64,000 nt of DNA from positions 992,001 to 1,056,000 of the forward strand of contig WION01000005.1 of assembly GCA_015039365.1 (NCBI GenBank), written 5' to 3'. The notes under the pieces were generated by a model. It ran no database searches. It was not told where the DNA came from and worked only from the letters and a program-made list of their open reading frames with translations. Both the position numbers and the translations under genes were made by a program. Every line of letters starts with the position of its first letter. Position 1 is the stretch's first letter. The stretch is from Amanita rubescens. Lineage: Eukaryota; Basidiomycota; Agaricomycetes; Agaricales; Amanitaceae. Of the stretch, positions 45,822 to 59,326 are shown one piece after another.

Positions 45822-47425
45822 ATGAATCTGCTTAAGCCTGTTCCCTTTCCGCACCTGACCATGATACCTTCCGAGTCCTTTCAACCTCTGCAACTCAAGG
45901 GCGAAATTATGGACTTGGAGTTCACTCTTGATACTGACCACAGGTACGCGAGCGTTTAATGCGCCCATCGCTGCATAATGATTTTACTTACCGACTTAAT
46001 AACCGTTGCTCCCCTCTACACCCGAAAACTCGACCAAAAATAGGAAGAGAAGGAGAAATCGGACTACCCAAAGCTGCCTCAATTGCCATACATCCTAAGC
46101 GAAAGGTGAGCAGCATTATGCTCAATTATGCGGTGTGCAGAGTGATAACGGCGTTAAAAGTGCGATCGAAAACGTCCATGTCAAAGATGCATTCAATTGG
46201 GGCTGGTGAGACGACCATTCAGATGTCGCGGGAAGCAGTTTCATAACCTATTCCTATGTTGGGCAGACTGGCCTCTGTGTCTACGAAATCGACGATCCTG
46301 CACTGAGGTAGGCAACTGTAGTCGTCTGTTTTAGGCGCTTATTCAAATGAAACCGTAGAGACGACCCCTCTATTGATGAAAATACACGATTGCGGAATCG
46401 GATAGCCGAGCTCGAGAGCTTGGTACGTGAACTAAGAGGCGAGTGCGAAGTTGTGGTTTGTTACGCGTTTTACTAACTGTCCGTAGGAAAACCTCACCCC
46501 AAGTGGGCTGAGAGCAATTTCCGGGACGCAGATCCCAACGAAAAATGGCATTCCAGGGCCGCAAAATGTGCCCCGTTATCCAAGCGTGCTAATGGGCACA
46601 CAGTTGATGGCGCTCAGAATGGCTCACGCGGCGTCTCAAACCTATTGAGTCCCATAAAGACGGAACCAAGTTCGGATAGTCCGACGCAATTGTATCGTTT
46701 CACACCCTCACCGGCCCCTTATCATGGATTTCACGCGGATGGCCGTGGGTCTTCTGCGTCATCGTATGAAAATGGCCACCGCCATTCCTACGCTGTTAAT
46801 TCAACAGCACCCGTACAATATCACGGGCAAATGCAAAATGGCCAACTTAACGACCAAACGTCCAACTCGGTCCAGCCTGCTACCCCGCATGAGAACGGGA
46901 ACAATTACTCCATCCCGAGGAATCATGAAGACGGGCGCCCATATGACGACCAGTATACAAGCAACGGTCATTGTTATTGCCCGTGTCGCACTAGTCCGGG
47001 GACTGCTGTTGCTTATCTTTCTCTGCAGCAACAGCTGCGGTCCTCTCTAAGCACCATTCGGCAATACGTCCCTCATTCATCGAATACATCATGTGTGATG
47101 TACCGACGAGTGCTCGAGCTATATAATCTCATCCAGTAAGTAGTTGTACCGTTCACTTTATTGGAATTTCACATGACTCACTACCCTATCTGACAACTTT
47201 AGAGGCAGTGATCCGAACGACTCGGGGCAAAGCTATGACAGTCGCACCCCGTCAGAAATCATGTCGCCCATCTCTGCTTCGAGTGGGCAGACGTCTTCAT
47301 TCCAAACTAATTCTCCACAAGCGGTGTCTCCTCAGGAATGGAGCAACCTCACTACCGGAGGCTATAATCCCTACTTCCCTATATCGTCGGGGGAGCATAA
47401 TATGTATTCTCACGTTATTACTTGA
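45822..47425 (+). CDS. Zn2Cys6 (GAL4-type) transcription factor
   Basis: This is a fungal zinc-cluster regulator. The DNA-binding module reads C-x2-C-x6-C-x5-C-x2-C-x8-C across exon joins: SCLNCHTSKRK, CDRKRPCQRCIQLGL and TGLCVYEIDDPALR. It is followed by a leucine-rich coiled coil (LRNRIAELESLVRELRG) that probably dimerises. The remaining ~280 residues are polar, Ser/Gln/Asn/His-rich and activation-domain-like, with the last exon ending SHVIT. Introns after GTACGC (45944) and GTGAGC (46106) are short. The start at 45822 is tentative; internal ATGs at 45861 and 45898 are alternatives. A single extra T at about 46096 breaks the frame between the second and third zinc ligands. Confidence 0.85.
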
Positions 47426-47586
47426 TTTCTTGGTTCCCTGATATTCTGAATTTGCGATGATATCTAACGAAGAACGATCTTGTGGACGTTATCTTGTATT
47501 ATGCTCTGACCGTCAGCATACTATCGTTTACTATTTTCTGAAAGGATAGTTGTATGTTTAGGCGTACTGTACAATTATGAATTAGA

Positions 47587-48659
47587 TTACGGTCTATTAT
47601 CTACTTTGAAATGGAAAATGCGTGTCGATGACTCAGGTTGTGCTAGTACGGGTTTTCCCTCGACTGATCCCCATATATCTCGTTCCGCAAAGCATACCTC
47701 TCCAGTCCTGTGAACTAGAATAACGGTGGAGACGCGGGTACCGTAGAACGTGGAAGATATGCCATCCGACAATTTGAGTGGAGGAACCCGGATCGTTTTG
47801 CGAAGGTGAGAACGCTCTGTGATAGGTTCTGGGCACACCCAGCTGCGGAGTCGTGAGACTCGAAATACGTTTCGCGGTCAGAGGGATGATACCCACGCAA
47901 AGATATCCATGAGACGATCCACAAGCTCAGTCTCAGCATGGTCCGGGGATAAACTTTGGAAGACGGCATCAAAGTCATTCGTCGCACGTTTTACTTTGGG
48001 CCAGTCACTCCCTCCTGCTTCGTCTATACCATTGGATACACCTCCGCAACAGCGCTCATCTTCAGATAGGGGTCTGGAAGTGAGAACTCCGCCAGCACCG
48101 TGGTTCGTGGCCAACAGACTCTCGTAGGATATGGTGCCATCCGATTTCATAAGAGGCGCAAAGAGCATGAGATTAAAGCCAGAAAATTTGGTATCTCTCG
48201 TCGCAATTCTGCCCGCCTCTTGCTCTAACGGCAGAGATCCATCTGATAGAAGGAATGAAGAGACTAGCACGCCTCGAGAAGTGCCGAAATTCGATGCTGC
48301 TTCTGTAATGTTCGTCCTATCGTGCACATCAATATATCTCGCATACCTCGAATTTGGGATTCGCGCTTACAGCAGAGCGACTCTGCCGGCCCGGTTAATA
48401 CCAACCCAAGTCCCCCCGGCCCTTTCATCGAGACCAGATAGAACTAGGCCAGGACTATCTGAAGATTCTTTAGCGAAGGAATGAAAGTGGGCACTCTGGG
48501 TCGGTCTATCCAGGGACTCATCACGGTTGCTGCACAGGATGCTGAAGCAAAGATGCTTCTTCAGTTAATTGTAGAAGCTTGAAAGAATCAGCTATCGCGC
48601 CGGATCAGAACTCACAGTGCATACTCCGGATGCTCGAGAGTCCAAGTGCCGATGCACAT
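47587..48659 (-). CDS. TANGO2: TANGO2/NRDE family protein, 4 exons, 296 aa
   Basis: The family (transport and Golgi organisation 2) is linked to secretory organisation, mitochondrial lipid metabolism and haem handling; its molecular activity is unsettled. Exons 48659-48616, 48541-48371, 48316-47897 and 47842-47587 join to 891 nt in frame. Landmarks are the start MCIGTWTLEHPEYAL with Cys2 (as in N-terminal nucleophile-like folds), the NRDE signature in LCSNRDESLDRPT, AGGTWVGINRAGRVALLTNI, SRGVLVSSFLLSD, and the C-terminal STFYGTRVSTVILVHRTGEV with FAERDI. Introns are 54-74 bp. It is divergent from ARP6, with 214 bp between the two start codons. Confidence 0.95.
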
Positions 48660-48873
48660 TGCGCCACTAAGGAGTAGTAGGGATGATCTAGGATGGTCCG
48701 AGGGATGAACGGAAGTCAGGGGTTCTTGGAATGAAATCCGTGGATTTACAGTGAATAAGGTATGCGACGAACCGTAAGCAGAAGCCACGTCGCAGCAACT
48801 AGACACAGGGGCTGGGACTAGTGATTCCCACGCTGATCGTCTACTTGTGTCGCACCGCAAACATCCACATTAC
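48660..48873. promoter_or_regulatory. Bidirectional promoter between TANGO2 and ARP6
   Basis: Only 214 bp separate the two divergent start codons, so both 5' leaders and any shared upstream elements must lie here. No TATA box stands out. Confidence 0.6.
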
Positions 48874-50666
48874 ATGACCATTCCCATCATTGTCCTCGAC
48901 AACGGCGCATCCGCGGTCAAGGCCGGCATTGCGGGAACCCAAGACGACCATCTTAGGTTTTGCTCTTTGCCACACACCCTCTTTCTTTGTTTTTATTCAC
49001 GGACTTGCCAGAATAGTACCCAACGCTGTGATACGCTCAAAAGGTGACAAGGCATCCTATTTTGGACACGAGTTTGAGGGCTGCAAGGACTATTCATCGT
49101 TGCATTACCGTCTGCCGTTTGAGAAGGTAATCACATCAACCCAGCTCGCTTAAATGCGTCAAATCCCTGATAAATGTAGGGTTATCTCGTCGACTTGGGA
49201 TGCCCAGAAGGCAATATGGGACGGGATTTTCTCAGATGAAGTTCTTGGGGTAAATTCGGAAATCATATCACTGTGTTTCTTGAGTTTTCATGTTCTGAAA
49301 AAAAAAAGGTTGATACCACAAACTCTTCCCTCTTGATCACCGAACCCTACTTTGACCTTCCAAATATCCAAGAAGTATATGATCAGTTCGTGTTCGAGGA
49401 ATACGAGTTTCAATCGTATCATCGATGCACACGTACGTTACGGCCTACCTCGTGATTACGCCTCATTGACGGGTCTCCAGCGGCATCTTTGATACCATAT
49501 GGGAATCTTTTTCCAGGCGTGCCAGAGCCAGAATGTATGCTAATAGTCGATTCCGGATTTAGCTTTACACATGTTGTCCCTATTCTTAATCGGCGAATTT
49601 TTTGGAGTGCCGTGAAAAGGTTTGCTTATCTGCTACACACGGTCCCTAAAAACCTTTTGAAACTGCCCAGGCTCGACGTAGGTGGGAAGCTGTTGACAAA
49701 TCAGCTTAAAGAACTCACTTCATTCCGCCAATGGAATATGATGGACGAGACACATATTATGAACCACGTGAAGGAATCTTGCTGTTTCGTTTCTCTAGAT
49801 TTCAACAAGGATCTAGAGACTTGCCGGTGCGCATTCTCATCAATTCTTCTCTGTCAATTATAACTCCAGTAGGCCTAAATCGAATGAGATCGTTCGAGAA
49901 TACATCTTGCCTGACCTGACGAGAAATAAGCATGGCCGTGTTCGAGAACATAACGAGATGCCCACAAATAACGATCAAATTCTTGTAATGAATAACGAAC
50001 GGTTCACCGTCCCAGAACTCATCTTCCGTCCAGACGATCTAGGTTAGTCTTCCAACAAGAAAAAAAAATTCATTAACCGCTTGTCAGGGCTTGACCAAAT
50101 GGGACTGGCGGCAGCGATCGCTTTCTCAATCGGACTCTTGGCGGAAGAGCTGCAGGGCTTGTTCTGGGCAAACATAGCCTTAATTGGAGGCAACACCAAG
50201 TTCCCCAATTTCCGCGCGCGTTTGTGAGACAAACACTAGTCAATTGGGTATTGGACCTGATTGAGACGTAGATTGAATGAATTGCGATCTCTGGCTCCGG
50301 TCGACTGTGAAGTCACAATATACGAAAGTGCCGAGTGCGCGCAATTTCCTTTGAATGCCCAGGGGTGAAACGTGATGATCCACAAACAGACCAATAACAG
50401 AAGCTTATAGGGCCGCACTTAACTTTGCGAGCCTACCTGAGTTCACACATCAGCTGGTTACACGGTCCGAATACGCAGAGTTTGGAAGTAACGCTTCCCG
50501 TAGGAAATTCCGTGACTGGAGCTCCAAAGACATTGAAAATGAATCTTCGGAAGTCGGGAAAACTATCAAAGGCAAACAGAGGGAGGATGACCATCCCCAG
50601 TCCCCAAGTAGGTTGACGAGGACGAGGAGTAAAACGGCAGGTTCCTCATTCTCCAAAAGGCGTTAA
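48874..50666 (+). CDS. ARP6: Actin-related protein 6 (ARP6)
   Basis: ARP6 is a nuclear actin-like subunit of the SWR1 complex that deposits H2A.Z. It starts [20 protein letters not shown] (phosphate-binding loop of the actin fold). Later exons give [88 protein letters not shown], the [20 protein letters not shown] segment, [20 protein letters not shown], and [20 protein letters not shown], with a basic Ser-rich tail ending SFSKRR. About nine short GT-AG introns separate these. One extra T at about 49194 (after GYLVD) shifts the frame inside an otherwise conserved exon. Confidence 0.93.
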
Positions 50667-52326
50667 GCCACCGCTCCCTTCATCTTGCGGGCTCCTGTCC
50701 TTACGGTTCGAGCCATCTTACAATGGGAGCTGCTTTAAAATTTTCAAACTGCGTAGCATGTCCTCCAAATAAACTATTCCCTTCTCAAGACATCGATATG
50801 CGGATCTGAGACTATTATTATTGTCGGTATCAGTTATCTTTTTCAGGTAAAGAGGCGGTGAGTGGTTCTTCTGACGACGAGTTCACCGCTGTCATGGGGC
50901 TATTATTATTCTTCCTGGACTGTTTTATAGAACATGAAGTTTTCAATAGGGAGAGAACTCGACTGTCAAAGAATGATAGCTTCCCGCGCCGCTTTGCAAA
51001 GATCTTATCTTATCTAATCGCCGAGTCTATCTGGACAGCCACCGTCCCGACATCCCTCTGGGCAACTATCGAATGAACTTTGATTTGCCCATATGAGCGA
51101 CAATCAGTAGTCAAAGAAATGATATTTGTTCATTGCTTTATAGGTAACGTAAACACCGCCAGAACGAAGAGGCGGACGCAAGACTAGCGCATATGGGACC
51201 TAGGTGCACAGGATGATTTGGTTTCCATCCGAAACTGCTCACGGCCTTTCCAAATCCCGATTGGCTCTCCCGTCGGAGATCCCCTGGGCGGTGAGGATGT
51301 CGAAAACAGTATCCAAGATGTTGAGCAGGAAAGTGGTCATCAATGTAAAAAAAATTATACAGTGAACGCAAGTCTTGTATTCTGCGTGGAAGTAAGTCCC
51401 AGCCTCTAGCCTAAATACCTCGAGTTGGCTGGAATCAACACGCGCTGCAAAAGATTGTATGATGATATCGATCCTGCAAAGCCTGGGAACCGATAGCCCG
51501 TTATTCCCTTAAGAGTACCGCGTGCGGAGGTGACGGCGTTCGACTTCTGACTTTGAACTCGCCGTTCGCCTGTGTCCAGGACGACACAATGACATGGCTA
51601 TTCAAGAATGACTTTACGTGAGGCAGGGACAAGCGAGGGAGGCTTTACTTAACGTTACATGGAACAGCCGACATGAAAGATGTATACTGATATGCATCAA
51701 CCGAGGCGTCATGAGTGAGGCAACGTAGAATCATATATGTGGTTCGGAGTTTTCCGACCCTTCTTTTTTCCCAAAGAAAGTCAGTATACGCTCACACGAA
51801 TCATAGAAGCTGAGAAGGATCTTCCGACAGGCTGGATTGCGTATCCGCCTTATTTCGGAATTTCCTCATTCAGTATAAGCCACACACCGATCACCGGCCC
51901 GAGCGAGAGATATGGATCATGTTTCTATATTCGGCGTTGGGTGTATGGGCTATTGTCAGATGGGAAATGCCATGAAATACTCAGTGAAGACCGGGAGCGA
52001 AGAAAGTTGCTGTGATACTAACGTGATATAACTACTAAAAGGATTTGCGGCGCTCGGCCAAACCTCAATTGAATCCAGATCGTGGGAAATAACAAACATC
52101 TCATTGAATAGAATAGCACAATCGGGGCAGAGACTACACTATAATGCTAGTTATAATGGTATGAACTCGTCAAACAATAACAACACAATGATAATGACAA
52201 AATAGAAATGAAATGTTCAAAATAACATTCAGTTAAGGCAATGAGAGAATGATCATAACTGTTTTACACAACGTCATTGTAGAGTCATCATACTCACCAT
52301 CATTTGCTTATGCATCGTAAGACATC
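50667..52326. other. Intergenic, no supportable gene
   Basis: Scattered ORFs (for example plus 50858-51076 and plus 51737-52015) have no family resemblance or linked exons. The stretch lies between two convergent genes, ARP6 and the importin. Confidence 0.4.
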
Positions 52327-55300
52327 TTAGGCAGCTATAGGCCCCGATTGAGTTTCAGCTATCCGCATAATTTCCATAAGGGTGGTTTGCTCTTCCACAC
52401 TAAGTGAAGTGGTAGCGGCCTGATATATAGGACCGTTTTGCATTTGGAAAGCTACGTTGTTTGCGGCGTTAGTAATGCGAGGATCATCGGCAGAACGTAA
52501 CGCGTACTTGTGAGCGCAGCCTTGAACGTAACGTAGGGGTCAACCACGTCAAGAGGACTGATGTATCCCAATTCCTCTTCAATGTCTTCCTCGTCTGAAG
52601 AGCCATCTGCGCTATCATCCCCACCCTGTGACTTCCCAGCAGCCTCGCGAAGGCGTGCACTCTGCGAAAAAGATGGTTAATATACATACCAGCAATTTAT
52701 GCATCAAAGACGTTACCTCTTCCGCGAGCATCTCAAGGTAAGTGTCTTCTTCGTCCCAGACATCCTCTTAACGCCAGTTAGAGTAAGTCAATTTTAATTC
52801 GTTAAATAATTAATGCTTACCGTCATCTTCTTTCATATTCAATAATTTATCATCGGTATCATCTTCATCGTCTAGTTCGGTCTCTAAAGCCTCTTCCAAT
52901 TTCAGGCGATCTGTGTATGCGCGTTCAGATACAACGACGTTACCGAATACGAGTCGCTTACATTCGACTGCCTTGGGCAGATCGTGGAATATTCTAATGA
53001 TTCCACCAACGATAGCAGGCCAGCCATCCTTCACGTTGTCAGGGATAGCGCCGGGCGCAAGCTCGAGTAATGCACAAAGCGCGACGATGCTCAATTTCTT
53101 ATCATGGACCCTCGGCAGCTTCGTCTCAGCGGACTTGATAAATCCGAACCAGCTGTCGAAGAAGGTACGCGCCATGCCAGGGCGGAAGTTCTCAACAAAA
53201 TGAAGTGTAGCCGAAGGATTGTACAATACGGCGTTGATGAGTACTTCGAGGTTGGCAAGTTTCGACGCCTTCGTTTGGGATTTATCAAAGTGATTTAATG
53301 CAGTGACAATAATATTTTGCAAGAACTATGGTGTATCGTTATGTTGGCAGGTACAGAGCGGAAGAACTGGCACTCACTTCGTCAAGGTTGCCGCGCAGGT
53401 TCAATAACAGAGACTCTGCTAATTTGCATCCATTGACATGGTCGTTTTCGCCAAGCTGATTACTAGTCATAGCAGTTGTATAGATGTCAACCAACATCTG
53501 TTTATAATCTGTCCGAGTCTTAATTACGTCGTTGCCATATGACACAAAGTTGTCAAGAGATGGCAGCATTTCTGAATGACAATTGGATTATCTACTACTT
53601 TGCAATGATCTAGATATGCGACTCACCGTCTAAAAAGTCAACTGCATCTGATTTAAACAGCTTGTAAGTGTGCTCGAGGACAGGCCACATGTTCGGCGAT
53701 ATCGCCCGCATGCGGAAAGTAAGACTATCCACGAGATCGTACATGTTGTCCAACAGCTCTGTTACGATCGAGGTATGGTTAAAGCTGTATAATGTACAAA
53801 TTTCAACGAGAAGAAAAGGCTCACCTAATTGCTTGCTCTCAAGAGTAAAAACGATAATTGGAATTATAACTTCTTGAACTTGTGCAAGAATTTCCGGGGC
53901 ATTGTCAATAGAGGAAACGACCTGATATCATGTATAAATTAAAGCTACTCAGAAGGTCCAGTGCGATGCATACTGTGCCAATAGTCTTTGCAATGTTCAT
54001 AGCCGCATAGGTCTTGTCATCGTCGCCGTCGCCGACCTCGTAGTCGGTGGCGCTTGCAGCTTCCTCTTGGGCAATACTTTCCTTTGCAAGGCGCATATAG
54101 GACTCACACTACACGAATCCCCAATCAGTTTAGCGGATCTCGCTATATTCAGAAAAGCGAACGAACCAAGCGAGCCGCAAGTTGAGTAGCAACGGGCAAT
54201 AGCTCAGTCTGGAAGCATTCGACCATCACTTCCATGCTGTGGTTCAAGATCTCCAGATCAGTTTCATCCGATAGTTTGAGGAGGTCTATGACAGGTGGAA
54301 TGGTTGGCGGCGCTAATTCTGGGGGGGGAAGAGAAGCGCGTACCTTGGATAACTTTGCCTACTTGGGGTGCAACAGCTGTCTTGACCGATTCATTATTAA
54401 CCACTAGTTCAGTAACGGCTAACGCTGCGTGCACCCGAACGGGCAGTTGAGCATCATCCAGTAGAGTGATAACTGCCCTGTACTGGATCGCAAGATTCTA
54501 AGACCCGGACAGGACAGTTAGGTAAACGGTATCAAACAGGTAAAGAACCTGAGTCACCTCCTCAGTTGACCAGTTTAGACCAGCTTTCGTAACTGTTGCG
54601 AGAATCTCACACGCCTAAAAGTAAATTCATATATCTTGTGACCGCGTATAGGTTGATAGGTGTGAGACTCACTACTGCACGAAGATAGGGTTCACTGCTC
54701 ATGTACTCGGGAACGACAAACTGCATGACAAATTGCTCCATTTTGTTCTTGACGTCGGGATGTGCTAACATCCAAGGTCCGAGCGCCGCAGTCATATTCA
54801 AGGCACCAAATCTCTGAGGAGGGGAAGCGTTCCTAAAAGGATTAGTCCATTGGACGGGACGGAAAATAGAAAAGGGTACTCACGAGCCTAGGACATTGTT
54901 GATGAAGGTGAGAGTCGGCAGGAACGTTGCCTTGGTGCGATTCGTGGCAAGAGAGTAAAGGAATGTTGTAGCCGCAGAGACAGGAGAGTTAAAGCTTTCG
55001 TACTCATCTGTACCGAAAGAATTGCTCATTATTCATTTGACTTATAAAAAGAACTTTGACGTACCGATTGAAGCACGAAGGTATTCCACTGGATCGCTCT
55101 CCCATGATGATTGTTTTGAGGCGTTGAATGCAAGTTGGGGGAAGACAAAGGCCGAAACGAGATGCTCGACGTGAGGTTTGAGAAGAGTCCAAGTTGATTT
55201 TGGTTTAATGCTGACAATGATATCATCGGTGATTGTCTCAAGATTGAACTTATATGCACATGCCATTGCGTGAAATATGTGAATATGTAATATTGGCACT

Positions 55301-56506
55301 TCTTTGATAGCCACGCTTGGCCTGAGATGTAAAGCTCAACTTGGCGCAGATACATGTTTAGTATTTCGGGCGCAAACGCGGTCACGAAGTGCTGAGCGAA
55401 AGCTAAGTAATTCTTTTTCAACGCGTTGGGTAGTTGGGAGGGGTTTCCGTAACTGAACGGAAAAGGTCAACTCTAGGTGTATATGCGCGTATATGACACG
55501 CACCGATGGAAGAGGGCGCCAAGAACAGCATATGACCATTTTTTGACTTTCCACCATTCACAGTCCTCCCGCTCTTCTTCATCCTCGGGTACAGCTTCAC
55601 GGGGCAGCGATAAGTTAACCACATTGAACAAGAGTTGTCCCCAGGGTACGATACTCTCGGCACTTTGCTGGTGAGGGCTGAGCTCCGAGCTAATACTTGT
55701 TTTATATGCCTTGATGATGAGATGCAACATGGTTGGAATTTCTTGAGCTGAGCTTGGAGGGGTTTGTATCATTCGGGATGCGATACTGACAAGGGTTGGG
55801 AAGAGTTCAGAAACGATGTGGGGTCTGATTTCAGTGTTTTGGCGGAATCTATCGGATGCAAGCGTGAATACGGATATGCCACTCATAAAGCAAAAGAAAA
55901 CGAACCGAAACTGCCCTGACCGTTTCCACTGTGGCAACGCAGCCAGCATGAACTTCACGAATGTCATTACTGTTCAACTTGCGCTTGATCTCGGTCAAGA
56001 GATTGGGCCACTGGTCTGGAAAATCATGGGAGATGATGGTTTTAAGGGTGGCAGCGAGTTGAACTGTGATGTTACGAGAGGGCGCTGCAGCGAGAAGTGG
56101 CAAGACCTTCGCGCGAAGCTCTACCCGGTCCGTATCCGGAACAGGAGAGAGATCTGACCGTCTAGTGGCGCCATCGGGAACATAACACGACTGGACGCGG
56201 TTTTTGAGCCATACAGAGCAGGATTGGCGCGTCGCGCTTGATAAAAGAAGAAGATAAGGAGGTGGCAACATGTGCAATTGGCGGTTACGCACGGATCGAT
56301 GTGATCTGCGGCAATAATCTGCAAAAGGGCTGAGATCATGCCTGGTTCACCAGCAATCTAAAACATAGTTCTTTGTTCAGTCGAACTAATCGTGAAACCG
56401 AATAGATGTTGATTACCTTTCGAATCTGCAACTCGGATGATTTTCGAACATTTGGGTCTGGATTCAAGGTGGTGGTAAAGAGATTAGAGAGTGTTTGGAG
56501 ATCCAT
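52327..56506 (-). CDS. Importin-7/8-type karyopherin (Nmd5/Sxm1 family)
   Basis: These importin-beta proteins carry ribosomal proteins, histones and other cargo into the nucleus using RanGTP. The start MDLQTLSNLFTTTLNPDPNV, then RKSSELQIRK, is the canonical N-terminus of the family (56506 preferred over upstream in-frame codons). HEAT-repeat exons follow, including QSCSVWLKNRVQSCYVP, HDFPDQWPNLLTEIKRKLNS, SAQEIPTMLHLIIKAYKTSI, a late-middle HEAT segment (GENDHVNGCKLAESLLLNLR), LANLEVLINAVLYNPSATLH and KKLSIVALCALLELAPGAIP. The acidic loop ELDDEDDTDDKLL and the GGDDSADGSSDEEDIEEELG tail are typical, and the end is RIAETQSGPIAA before TAA. Roughly 18 introns of about 50 bp interrupt it; the junctions I checked keep frame, but not all were verified. 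Confidence 0.9.
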
Positions 56507-56629
56507 TAAGCGTGGTGTAGGACGAGGAGGATACTTATCGAACACACTAGTACTGGGAGCGAACACAAACAACAATGATTTTTTCTCAGCTTCTCACGCG
56601 TCTAGATATGAGTGACCCTGCACATGTAC

Positions 56630-57640
56630 GTTATTTTTATGTCTACACGTATACATCGCGGACGCGCCCATATTATACCTGCGAGCGCAGACGAAGCACA
56701 ATCGAATCTGTTATCCTGTCAACACATCGCATCTTGTGTGTACACTTGTGAGCACTTGGGAGCGATACGGCGCCCACGGTTTTGCTTATGGGTCTATGGG
56801 ACCTGTGTGCACTGGAGCATGACATCGCGATGGATCTTATGACACCCCAGCCTTCTATCACAGCTTTATGTGAAAAATCGTCGCCAATCATGTTGTTCCT
56901 GAGCCCATTTCGGAGCAGGTCGAATGGCGCCGGGTAGATATCGTATCTCAATTGCTGGGCGATGCCATTTTCCTGTCAAAAGGTAATCATTGGAATGTCA
57001 AATCATGATGGGGTTGTGAGTACCTTCTGATCCCTGGCAACAAACATGACACCGACCTCGTTGTTTCCTTTCACTAAACCAGGCAGAATTCGTCTGTTTG
57101 ACTGATAAACGAGGAGGCACGCGTAAAGTTGTGTACAAAGGGCAGAAAAGAGGGGCATTCCATTGCCGGGATTGATGATGGTACTGATCCAGTTAACGCA
57201 TCGTAAGTAAGCCGATTGAGGTAGCGGGGAATAGGCAGCAAGGCGCAAAGTTGTCGCCAGTTAGGATCTGGGTTGGATCGGAGGCGTACGCTCTGCTATG
57301 GAGCAAGCACGCGTGCGCGTGTGGTATACCATCGCCGCCACCGAATAGATGTAGGCGCCAATAAACTGAGATTTGTTGATAACGCAAACGTGGGCTCCAG
57401 GGCAATAATAACAGGTTCTGGCGCGGTGAGAGAGGACAAAAATAGTCCCACTAATATTTGTCCTTTTTGTCGATTTGGGTCATAGCGGGAAGCTTGACGG
57501 TCGGAGGGCAACCTGCCCCAGAGGCTCAATGCCATATCAGGTGAAGAGAATCATAGTCGGAGGTGAAGGTTTGCGAGCACTGAGGGCCTGACGGACATAG
57601 AGAGGCGAAGGAAGCTCGTACATTGGTTGTGGACATGGTC
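56630..57640 (-). other. Possible uncharacterised multi-exon gene
   Basis: Minus-strand segments at 57535-57296, 57248-57030 (PLFSALCTQLYACLLVYQSN, LPGLVKGNNEVGVMFVARDQ) and 56960-56840 (LRYDIYPAPFDLLRNGLRNN and GDDFSHKAVIEGWG) look coding and are joined by plausible splice sites. I could not recover a full frame and recognise no family. Confidence 0.3.
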
Positions 57641-57977
57641 ATCATCCGCCACTATATCGCGAGGTCAGTGAAGGCGAGAACGGGGTAGCGACAGTTTTTC
57701 ATGAATTGGAAAGGATTATTTTTCTAGTTCAAGAAACATTCATGAGACAAGGGCCTAATGTAGGTGTAATTGTAGGCGGCAGTGGTGACGCTCACCGCCG
57801 ATCTCGATCATTGAAGCCGCCCTAGTGACTGGTGAATTCCCATTCTTGGAATCAATCATCGATCGAGCACCACAGTTTCATACCCAAATACAACAGCGCT
57901 GCGAACGGCCACGGTAGTTACGCGTTATCCGACTGCTGTTAGTAATCACGTCACAGTATCTCTTTCTTTCAACCTTG

Positions 57978-58882
57978 ATGGCGAGCAATGCCACGCAATC
58001 AGCATACCATCTGGGACCCTCTGATTCGCTGGATCGCGGAGCTCCTCTCTTTGCCGTCGGCGAGCTCGTTCTTATCAGGATTCCCGAACGGCTTCAGGTA
58101 GGAGAGTATGTTGAAAACGAAGCGACCGCCGTTGGAACGGATCTATCCGTTTCAACTGGATCAGGTCCTCAGTACTACTCATTCATCCGCGAGGTGCGCC
58201 TCCAGCCGGATAGGTCCTTCGCGCTTGAGGTCTACCCTGTACTTTCCTTCACCTACAATAGAATGAGTGACGCCGCCGCCAAAGCAGCGCTTCTCCCGCT
58301 ACCGCCTTTGTCATCCCGACACCCCACGCCTGATGCTTTTGGAGAACCGCTTGATTTCGGAAACTGGGCAACCTATAAAGATTCATTCCTTCATGTCTTT
58401 CCTAGGCGATTTACTATACCTACGAGGAGATCGGCGAGTCTTTCGTTTGATCATTGGCAGTTTAATGTTATTAAATCCAGTTTAAACGAATGGACCCTCC
58501 CGTTATCATGCCTCTCTCGGCGTTGTTCCGCATCGATAGTTACCGAGAATACTTGCTCTCGACCACAAGAATGTCGGTAACAAGCTCCCCAACCATCATC
58601 GGTGATGGGGAGGGAGAGAAGGCAGCTGGGGCGGGGCTAGAGCAATTTTCTGTCAAGTCGACCCACGGTCTCCTGGTTCTCGAAGATGTTGATGAGGATG
58701 CGGAGGACGCCGACGCTACCACACGAGACGAGCTCATCATGCTCGCGCACGACAATCCGATGTGGATAGAAGAGCTTAGAAGGTACTTGCAAGAAGAGGA
58801 GAAGGAGAAAAAACAGATGCAGAATGAGCGTGTGGCGAGATTGGCCCGCTGGCGGGAAGACATAGCTATTCAGCCAACCTGA
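57978..58882 (+). CDS. Conserved hypothetical protein (unidentified)
   Basis: The ATG at 57978 (MASNATQSAYHLGPSDSLDR) opens a long exon: PLFAVGELVLIRIPERLQVG, YYSFIREVRLQPDRSFALEV, FGNWATYKDSFLHVFPRRFT and HWQFNVIKSSLNEW. The downstream part, IMPLSALFRIDSYREYLLST, an acidic loop, and a long charged helix (IEELRRYLQEEEKEKKQMQN) to TGA at 58880, is in another frame. The two parts abut at about 58493 with no splice signal, so a one-base deletion is likely. The coherent residues on both sides argue for one gene. I do not recognise the family. Confidence 0.65.
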
Positions 58883-59326
58883 AAACAGTTCCACGGAATT
58901 CCACTTCAGAAACTTGTACACAGCACGACTCGAGTCTTGACGATACGAATAGATTTTACATACGCATACAATTCCACTTTATTTCTCCCCACCCCTAATC
59001 CATTCCTTGTAGACGCCTTGTGAGAATTTTGTTAGGAACGCTCGGACCTACCTGCAACTTCCTCCCTTGCACTGAAGCCTGTAATTTTGCAGCAGAGGAA
59101 AAATACAGGAGGTTTTCCATAAGTCCATGTGTGCGATCATCGAGTTTGTGACATCACCCGACGGCTTGACCAGCTCGACCCGCCGGGGGTTTGATTCCCC
59201 CCTTAATGCATATGTTTTTTCATTCACTCATCCGAGGACAGAAACGCGATGTATCCATCTCATTGCGCCTAAGACACATTGAATCATTTATTTTTGGGAA
59301 ACTAACAGACACTTGTTAGGATTTCG
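58883..59326. other. Intergenic between convergent genes
   Basis: Nothing was recognised apart from a tRNA B-box look-alike at 59187-59211, which was rejected. Confidence 0.4.

Noticed and set aside
51737..52015. 92-codon plus-strand ORF with aromatic residues
   Set aside because: Isolated, no family resemblance and no joining exons.
59187..59211. tRNA B-box-like sequence (GGGTTTGATTCCCC) suggesting a tRNA or SINE
   Set aside because: No matching A box, anticodon stem or acceptor stem could be folded around it.
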